Positions 40,858 through 45,771 of a DNA stretch of 45,771 nt are shown here, piece by piece; the stretch's first letter is position 1, and each line of letters starts with the position of its first letter. Below the pieces are notes generated by a model, which searched no databases, was not told where the DNA came from, and saw only the letters and a program-made list of their open reading frames with translations. Origin of the DNA: Novosphingobium guangzhouense (lineage in GTDB: Bacteria > Pseudomonadota > Alphaproteobacteria > Sphingomonadales > Sphingomonadaceae); NCBI RefSeq assembly GCF_002896965.1, contig NZ_LYMM01000047.1, positions 1 through 45,771 of the forward strand, given 5' to 3'. The translations under genes and the position numbers were made by a program.

Positions 40858-41703
40858 ATGATGCGTACCCGCTTCGCTCCCAGCCCTAATGGCCCGCTTC
40901 ATCTTGGCCATGCCTATGCCGCCTTGGTCGCGCATGACACCGCCCGTGCACGGGGAGGCAGTTTTGCCCTGCGCATCGAGGATATCGACGGCGAACGCAG
41001 TCGGGCCGAACTTGTCGAGGAGTTCTTGCTCGATCTTCAATGGCTCGGCCTGGAATGGGATGGCGCCCCCATATTCCAGTCACACCGCCTGCCCGGCTAT
41101 GCCGCCGCCGGGGAGCGACTGAAGGCGATGGATGTCCTTTACCCGTGCAACTGCACCCGCGCTGAGATCGCTGCTGCGGCCACTAAGTTCGGACCCGACG
41201 GTCCGGTCTATCCCGGCACCTGCCGCAACCGCCATGTCGATCCGACCGGCGCCGCTTGGCGGCTCGACACAGGCAGGGCCATGGCGCTTACCGGCCCGCT
41301 CGAATGGGTAGACGAAATCGCCGGACGGCGGGACGCCACGCCCATGATCTTCGGCGACGTCGTGCTGCTCAGGAAGGACTTGCCCGCCAGCTATCACCTT
41401 GCCGCGACGCTCGACGATGCTGCGGACGGGGTCACGCTGGTCACGCGCGGCATGGACCTGTTCCCGGCAAGCCACATTCACCGGCTTCTGCAGGCGCTTC
41501 TAGACCTGCCCGTGCCGACATGGCTGCATCACCCCCTGCTGGTGGAGCCGGACGGCCGCAAACTTGCCAAAAGGCGCGGTTCTCCGTCACTTGGCGACTG
41601 CCGCCGCGCCGGAGAGGACGGCCGAGCCATCGCCACGGCACTGCGCGAAGGGCGCTTCCCCGCTGGCATTTCATTGTCACAGGGGATACATCAAACGCCA
41701 TGA
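40858..41703 (+). CDS. gluQ: Glutamyl-Q tRNA(Asp) synthetase
   Basis: A 281-residue protein like the catalytic half of GluRS, lacking the anticodon-binding domain. FAPSPNGPLHLGHAY has the HIGH-type motif, LRIEDIDGERS the next block, and KLAKRRG the KMSKS-type motif. Cysteines in YPCNCTRAE and GTCR fit the zinc site. GluQ attaches glutamate to queuosine in the anticodon of tRNA(Asp). ATG 40858 with AGGA seven bases upstream is chosen over longer frames. The stop overlaps the next gene (ATGA), forming an operon with the HIG1-like and cobalamin genes. Confidence 0.93.
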   Translation: MMRTRFAPSPNGPLHLGHAYAALVAHDTARARGGSFALRIEDIDGERSRAELVEEFLLDLQWLGLEWDGAPIFQSHRLPGYAAAGERLKAMDVLYPCNCTRAEIAAAATKFGPDGPVYPGTCRNRHVDPTGAAWRLDTGRAMALTGPLEWVDEIAGRRDATPMIFGDVVLLRKDLPASYHLAATLDDAADGVTLVTRGMDLFPASHIHRLLQALLDLPVPTWLHHPLLVEPDGRKLAKRRGSPSLGDCRRAGEDGRAIATALREGRFPAGISLSQGIHQTP

Positions 41704-41927
41704 GCACCATTCTCGTCCCCATCATCATCGTGCTGGTGATCATGGTCATCGTCAGCCTTGTGCGCGGCATCGTGGCCTTTCTGAACGGCGCCCGCGATGA
41801 CCTGAACAGCGACGGCACCGGGCCCACCCCGAACCAGCTGCTGCAGAACAAGATGATGTTCAACCGCATCAAGTATCAGGCCGCTGCCGTGCTGGTCTGC
41901 GCGCTGCTTCTGGCGATGGCGCGCTGA
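41700..41927 (+). CDS. HIG1-like twin-transmembrane small protein
   Basis: A 75-residue protein with two hydrophobic helices (residues 3-28 and 60-74) joined by a polar loop with NQLLQNKMMFNRIKYQ, the conserved HIG1-type motif. Related mitochondrial proteins associate with cytochrome oxidase and respiratory supercomplexes, and the bacterial family is uncharacterised. The ATG overlaps the gluQ stop, and two bases separate its stop from the cobalamin adenosyltransferase start. Too short for casual detection but well supported by spacing and motif. Confidence 0.88.
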   Translation: MSTILVPIIIVLVIMVIVSLVRGIVAFLNGARDDLNSDGTGPTPNQLLQNKMMFNRIKYQAAAVLVCALLLAMAR

Positions 41928-41929
41928 TC

Positions 41930-42511
41930 TTGGTACGGCTCAACAAGATCTACACCCGCACCGGAGACGATGGCACAACAGGCCTTGTCGACGGATCGCG
42001 CCTGCCCAAACACGCTACCCGCATGGAGGCGATCGGTGCCGTGGACGAGACGAACTGTGCAATTGGGGTGGCCATAGCGGCACTCAACGGCACTCAACAC
42101 GCACCTACGCTCACTCACATCCAGAATGACCTGTTCGACCTTGGCGCCGACCTTGCCACGCCGGCAGCACCTGGGGGCGAAGACTTCACCCCCAGCGAGA
42201 TGACGCTGCGCATCGTCCCGGCCCAGGTCGAATGGCTTGAAAAAGCGATCGACGCGATCAACGAGAACCTCTCTCCCCTGCGCAGCTTCATCCTGCCCGG
42301 CGGGAGCGAGGGCGCCGCGCGCGTCCACGTTGCCCGCGCCTCTGCCCGCGCCGCCGAACGCCGTGCCACCGCGCTGGCGCAGACCGATGCCACGAACCCC
42401 GCCGCACTCGCCTACCTCAACCGGCTGAGCGACTACCTCTTCGTCCTCGCCCGTGCGGTGAATCGTGACGGCGCCGACGACGTGCTTTGGGTGCCGGGAC
42501 AGAATCGCTAG
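41930..42511 (+). CDS. Cob(I)alamin adenosyltransferase, PduO type
   Basis: A 193-residue PduO/MMAB-type ATP:cob(I)alamin adenosyltransferase. TRTGDDGTTGLVDGSR near the N-terminus is the ATP-binding motif, and VARASARAAERRATAL in the middle carries the conserved Arg/Glu. It makes adenosylcobalamin from reduced cobalamin and ATP. The start is TTG 41930, two bases after the HIG1-like stop. The neighbourhood (gluQ, HIG1-like, hydroxybutyryl-CoA dehydrogenase) is the usual alphaproteobacterial order as I recall it. Confidence 0.93.
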   Translation: MVRLNKIYTRTGDDGTTGLVDGSRLPKHATRMEAIGAVDETNCAIGVAIAALNGTQHAPTLTHIQNDLFDLGADLATPAAPGGEDFTPSEMTLRIVPAQVEWLEKAIDAINENLSPLRSFILPGGSEGAARVHVARASARAAERRATALAQTDATNPAALAYLNRLSDYLFVLARAVNRDGADDVLWVPGQNR

Positions 42512-42585
42512 GTTCCCTCTCCGGCGCCGAGATGTTAAGCGCCCGATTAAATCGAACCCGGTTAAATCATAGAGGAGCTTTGGCA

Positions 42586-43455
42586 GTGCAGTCAGTCGGC
42601 ATAATCGGCGCAGGCATCATGGGTTCGGGCATCGCCCAGACCGTCGCGGGCAAGGGCATGGACGTGATCCTTACGGACGTCAGCCTGGAAAACGCGGAAA
42701 AAGGCAAGGCGGGCATCGCCAAGAGCCTGGCGAAGCTGGTCGCCAAGGAAAAGATCACGCAGACCGATGCCGACGCGCTGCTCGCCCGGATCACCCCCGT
42801 TGCCGACTATGCCGCGATGTCCGGGTGCGACCTGATCATCGAAGCCGCCACCGAGCGCGAGGATATCAAGGCGAAGATCTTCGAAGCCGCCGGAAAGGTG
42901 CTGGGCGCGAATGCCATCATGGCATCGAACACCAGTTCCATCCCGATCACCCGCATGGCCGCCAGTTCACCCGACGCCGCGCGCTTCTGCGGCCTTCACT
43001 TCTTCAACCCCGTTCCCGTCATGGGCCTTGTCGAAGTGATCCCCGGTCTTGCCACCTCGCAGGACACGATCGACCGCATGAAGGCGTTCGGTGAAAAGCT
43101 GGGCAAGACCGTGGTGCTGGCCGGTGACGAACCCGGCTTCGTCGTCAACCGCATCCTGTGCCCGATGCTGAACGAGGCGATCTTCGTCCTTGGCGCCGGG
43201 ATCGGATCGGTAGAGGATATCGACGCAGGCTGCCGCATCGGCCTCAACCACCCGATGGGGCCGCTGACACTGGCGGACTTCGTCGGCCTCGATACCCTGC
43301 TGGAGATCATGAAGGTCTTCCATTCGACCACCGGCGATCCGAAGTACCGCCCCGCCCCGCTGCTGCAAAAGTACGTTGAAGCAGGCTGGTACGGCCGCAA
43401 GTCGGGTAAGGGATTCTACGATTATTCGGGCGAAACGCCGGTTCCTTCGCGGTAA
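42586..43455 (+). CDS. hbd: 3-hydroxybutyryl-CoA dehydrogenase
   Basis: A 289-residue NAD-dependent dehydrogenase. The Rossmann motif G8-x-G-x-x-G (GAGIMGSG) opens it. Catalytic His and Glu lie in LHFFNPVPVMGLVEVIPG, and NHPMGPLTLADFVGLDT is the family's C-terminal block. It converts 3-hydroxybutyryl-CoA to acetoacetyl-CoA in fatty-acid, PHB or phenylacetate metabolism. GTG 42586 with AGAGGAGC eight bases upstream is chosen; the upstream frame is an extension without homology. Downstream of the cobalamin adenosyltransferase with 74 bases between, so it probably has its own promoter. Confidence 0.95.
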   Translation: MQSVGIIGAGIMGSGIAQTVAGKGMDVILTDVSLENAEKGKAGIAKSLAKLVAKEKITQTDADALLARITPVADYAAMSGCDLIIEAATEREDIKAKIFEAAGKVLGANAIMASNTSSIPITRMAASSPDAARFCGLHFFNPVPVMGLVEVIPGLATSQDTIDRMKAFGEKLGKTVVLAGDEPGFVVNRILCPMLNEAIFVLGAGIGSVEDIDAGCRIGLNHPMGPLTLADFVGLDTLLEIMKVFHSTTGDPKYRPAPLLQKYVEAGWYGRKSGKGFYDYSGETPVPSR

Positions 43456-43698
43456 TTACGAAAGGAAAGTCGCAGGGGTCTACGTCGCGCAGCCTCCGTA
43501 TACCGTCGAGATCACGCGCGCAGCTTCGTAATGCACTGACGTAGCCTCGGGCGACTTGTAGCCTGCGGTGCGATGTAAGACCGACGCCGCTGCGCGCGAA
43601 ACGACGACAGTATGGGGGGCTGGGGCGATGGCCCCGGATTCCTTTCTGGAACCTCCCGCTTCTCCTTCCCGTTTCATCAAACGAAGGAGAAACCGGAA

Positions 43699-44013
43699 AT
43701 GACCGACCGCCCCGACGACCTCGCCCCGGAAACGGTGAACGAAGAGCAGGAAGACGAAGCCGCGCAGGCCCAGACCGTGGCCGGACAGGCGCAGGCCCGA
43801 AGCGCCAAGGGCCTTGGCGACAGTGAAAAGGCCAAGGGCGGTGTCCGTGACGAGGACGATGTCGAGGATGTCGTCGATCACATGAACCAGATGGACACCA
43901 GCGGCACCATCGACATGTCGGCTTATGACGGCGAAGAGACGATGGACGATCTGGAAAGCCGCTACGGCAAGGATAATGCCGCAGACCCGGATTTCAGCGA
44001 CGACGATTCCTGA
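43699..44013 (+). CDS. Small acidic, probably disordered protein
   Basis: A 104-residue protein rich in Asp, Glu, Gln and Ala, with no hydrophobic segment. The C-terminal half is the more ordered-looking part: EDDVEDVVDHMNQMDTSGTIDMSAYDGEETMDDLESRYGKD. I do not recognise the family. AAGGAG lies 10 bases before ATG 43699, so translation is likely; the longer frame lacks such a site. It is convergent with the next small gene, six bases apart. The 243 bases upstream hold nothing that I can support. Confidence 0.7.
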   Translation: MTDRPDDLAPETVNEEQEDEAAQAQTVAGQAQARSAKGLGDSEKAKGGVRDEDDVEDVVDHMNQMDTSGTIDMSAYDGEETMDDLESRYGKDNAADPDFSDDDS

Positions 44014-44019
44014 TCTGCG

Positions 44020-44229
44020 TTACTTCCCGCTCGTAGCGTTCGACCATGCGGCGACGATCTGCTGCGCCTGCTGTGCCTCCGCCTGTTGCTGGGCAGCAGA
44101 ATCGGAGCTACTTTCGCTACCGTTATCGGGAGCCGGAATGCTGCAATAGGCGGTCGCCAGCACGCCTGCCGACCACATCAGCGCGTGCCAGCGGCTCTTG
44201 AACACATGGGTTAGCTTGGGGCCGAACAT
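44020..44229 (-). CDS. Small membrane-anchored protein with Gln/Ala/Ser tail
   Basis: A 69-residue protein. Residues 1-30 (FKSRWHALMWSAGVLATAYCSIPAP) form one membrane helix with a Cys near its end, resembling other sphingomonad small proteins that I cannot name. The tail is low complexity (Ser, Gln, Ala). GGAAGGGG lies just upstream of ATG 44229, supporting expression. It follows mutS on the same strand by 23 bases and may be co-transcribed. Function unknown. Confidence 0.7.
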   Translation of the reverse strand: MFGPKLTHVFKSRWHALMWSAGVLATAYCSIPAPDNGSESSSDSAAQQQAEAQQAQQIVAAWSNATSGK

Positions 44230-44252
44230 GGCCCCTTCCTACCCGCAGGTGG

Positions 44253-45771
44253 TTAAGGTTCCGTGCCCGCTTCGCGCTTGAGATCGTAGAGCATTTCCAG
44301 CGCGTCGCGCGGGGACAGGGCATCGATGTCCATGTCGCGCAGCTTGTCGCGCAGGGTATCCCTTTCCTCCTCGTGCACATCCTGCGTTGCGGCGAACAGG
44401 GGCAGGTCGCCAAGCCCTGCTGCAAGACCGCCGGTTTCCGCGCGGCCCTTCTCCAGCTTGTCGAGCACCGACTTGGCGCGACTGATCACCTTGGGCGGCA
44501 CCCCGGCAAGGCGCGCGACCGCAAGGCCGTAGCTGCGGTCTGCAGGCCCTTGCGTCAGTTCGTGCATGAGCACCAGTTCGCCCTTCCACTCGCGCGCGCG
44601 GACGTGATGAAGCGAAAGCGCCTCGCAGGTTTCGCCAAGGCGCGCCATCTCATGGTAGTGCGTGGCGAAGAGGCAGCGGCAGCGATTGGTTTCATGCACC
44701 GCCTCGGCCACCGCCCATGCCAGCGCAAGACCATCGTAAGTGGAAGTGCCGCGCCCCACTTCATCAAGGATGACGAAGCTCTTCTCGCTCGCTTGCGCCA
44801 GAATAGCGGCAGTTTCCACCATCTCGACCATGAAAGTCGAACGGCCGCGCGCAAGGTTGTCCGAAGCCCCGACGCGGCTGAACAGGCGATCGACCATGCC
44901 GATCCGCGCGGACTTTGCAGGTACGAAGCCGCCCGCCTGCGCCAGCAGCACGATCAGCGCGTTCTGGCGCAGGAAGGTGGACTTACCGCCCATGTTGGGG
45001 CCGCCGATCAGCCAGAGCCGGTCGTGGCTGGCAAGGCGGCAGTCGTTCGCCACGAACCGTTCGCCCTGTACCTTCAGGGCCGCTTCCACCACCGGATGGC
45101 GCCCGCCCTCGATCTCCAGCGAGAGGCCATCCACTACTTGCGGGCGCGCCCAGCCGCCTTCCGCCGCGCGCTCGGCCTGTCCGGCGGCAACGTCGATGCG
45201 GGCAAGCGCGGCGGCGGTGCGGGCGATCTCGCGCCGTGCGGCGACCGCTTCGGCCACCAGCGTCTCGAAATGCGCCTCCTCGGTGGCAAGGGCGTGGCCG
45301 CCCGCTTCGGTGATCCGCGCCGCCTCTTCGTGCAGCGCCAGCGCGTTGAAGCGCATCGCGCCCGCCATCGTCTGGCGATGCGAGAATCCGCTGTCGGGCT
45401 CCATCAGCCGGTCGGCATGGCGCTGGGGCACTTCGATGAAGTAGCCGAGCACGTTGTTGTGCTTGATCTTGAGCGAGGCGACGCCGGTATCCTCGCGGTA
45501 CTTGGCCTCAAGCGCGGCGATGGCGCGGCGCGCGTTGCCCGACATCACACGCAGTTCGTCAAGCGAAGCATCGTAGCCGCTGGCAATATAGCCGCCCTGC
45601 CCGCGCTCGGTCGGCGGGGTTTCGACCAGCGCGCGGGCGAAGTGATCGACAAGGGCGCCATGACCGCCAAGCGCAGGGAGCAGCCGCTCCAGCAACACCG
45701 GTACATTGTCCATGCCCGCAAGCCGTTCGCCCACGCGGCGCGCGCCGGAAAGCCCGTCGCGCAGTTGGCCA
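44253..45771 (-). CDS. mutS: DNA mismatch repair protein MutS (5' end outside window)
   Basis: The C-terminal 505 or so residues of MutS; the frame is open to the right edge. The core and clamp helices come first, then the ATPase with Walker A GGPNMGGKST, DNLARGRSTFMVEM, Walker B FVILDEVGRGTSTYDGLALAWA and the conserved FATHYHEM. MutS recognises mismatches and, with ATP and MutL, triggers repair. The C-terminus ends at EAGTEP. The mispair-binding domain lies outside the window, so its integrity cannot be judged. The gene appears intact as far as visible. Confidence 0.97.
   Translation of the reverse strand, partial: GQLRDGLSGARRVGERLAGMDNVPVLLERLLPALGGHGALVDHFARALVETPPTERGQGGYIASGYDASLDELRVMSGNARRAIAALEAKYREDTGVASLKIKHNNVLGYFIEVPQRHADRLMEPDSGFSHRQTMAGAMRFNALALHEEAARITEAGGHALATEEAHFETLVAEAVAARREIARTAAALARIDVAAGQAERAAEGGWARPQVVDGLSLEIEGGRHPVVEAALKVQGERFVANDCRLASHDRLWLIGGPNMGGKSTFLRQNALIVLLAQAGGFVPAKSARIGMVDRLFSRVGASDNLARGRSTFMVEMVETAAILAQASEKSFVILDEVGRGTSTYDGLALAWAVAEAVHETNRCRCLFATHYHEMARLGETCEALSLHHVRAREWKGELVLMHELTQGPADRSYGLAVARLAGVPPKVISRAKSVLDKLEKGRAETGGLAAGLGDLPLFAATQDVHEEERDTLRDKLRDMDIDALSPRDALEMLYDLKREAGTEP

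Noticed and set aside
42535..42550. TTAA-N8-TTAA upstream of hbd as a CtrA box
   Set aside because: Spacing is eight rather than the seven bases of the CtrA consensus, and hbd is a metabolic gene with no expected CtrA control.

Overview
The window is about 45.8 kb of GC-rich alphaproteobacterial chromosome. Gene content points to a sphingomonad (Sphingomonadaceae, possibly Novosphingobium-like): a RegB/RegA pair and a four-cysteine FNR beside a cyo-type quinol oxidase, a large TonB-dependent receptor, and a Komagataeibacter-like cellulose synthase operon. The genus is inferred from protein resemblance only. I saw no rRNA, tRNA, insertion sequence, prophage or CRISPR.

Layout. 220-8493 (minus strand) is a respiratory block, cyoA-B-C-D, SURF1, regB, regA, fnrL, gtrA-like. 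The oxidase, a heme-insertion factor and two redox-responsive regulators lie together, and the cyoA upstream region carries an FNR-like half-matched site and a separate palindrome. 8711-12149 holds an MHS-type transporter, a strong bidirectional terminator, an aldehyde dehydrogenase and a SnoaL-like protein. 12232-21853 looks like a nutrient-uptake island: a GPH-type symporter, then a minus-strand TonB receptor / DUF218 / S1-P1-type zinc hydrolase operon, a divergent ROK regulator, a LysR regulator and a second MHS transporter. 21876-32441 is a six-gene, fully overlapping cellulose operon (bcsR-like, bcsQ, fused bcsAB, bcsC, bcsD, bcsZ), with a stand-alone PilZ protein divergent from it. 33168-45771 is mostly housekeeping: LD-carboxypeptidase, LOG-family protein, thiD, DUF1272, glmM, a dicarboxylate-type symporter, flavin reductase, HNH protein, gluQ, HIG1-like protein, cobalamin adenosyltransferase, 3-hydroxybutyryl-CoA dehydrogenase, two small sphingomonad-type proteins and the 3' part of mutS, which runs off the right edge.

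Most notable. (1) The BcsA-BcsB fusion keeps what looks like an internal signal peptide at the junction and sits with BcsD, the subunit associated with ordered cellulose export. (2) The TonB receptor, DUF218 protein and secreted zinc nuclease/phosphodiesterase form a compact operon divergent from a zinc-motif-less ROK protein; I infer a scavenging system for a phosphorylated or nucleic-acid-derived substrate. (3) The SURF1 gene inside a quinol oxidase operon raises the possibility of a heme-a-containing quinol oxidase. Start codons were re-chosen where ribosome binding sites or overlaps favoured a shorter protein; these choices are stated in the entries.
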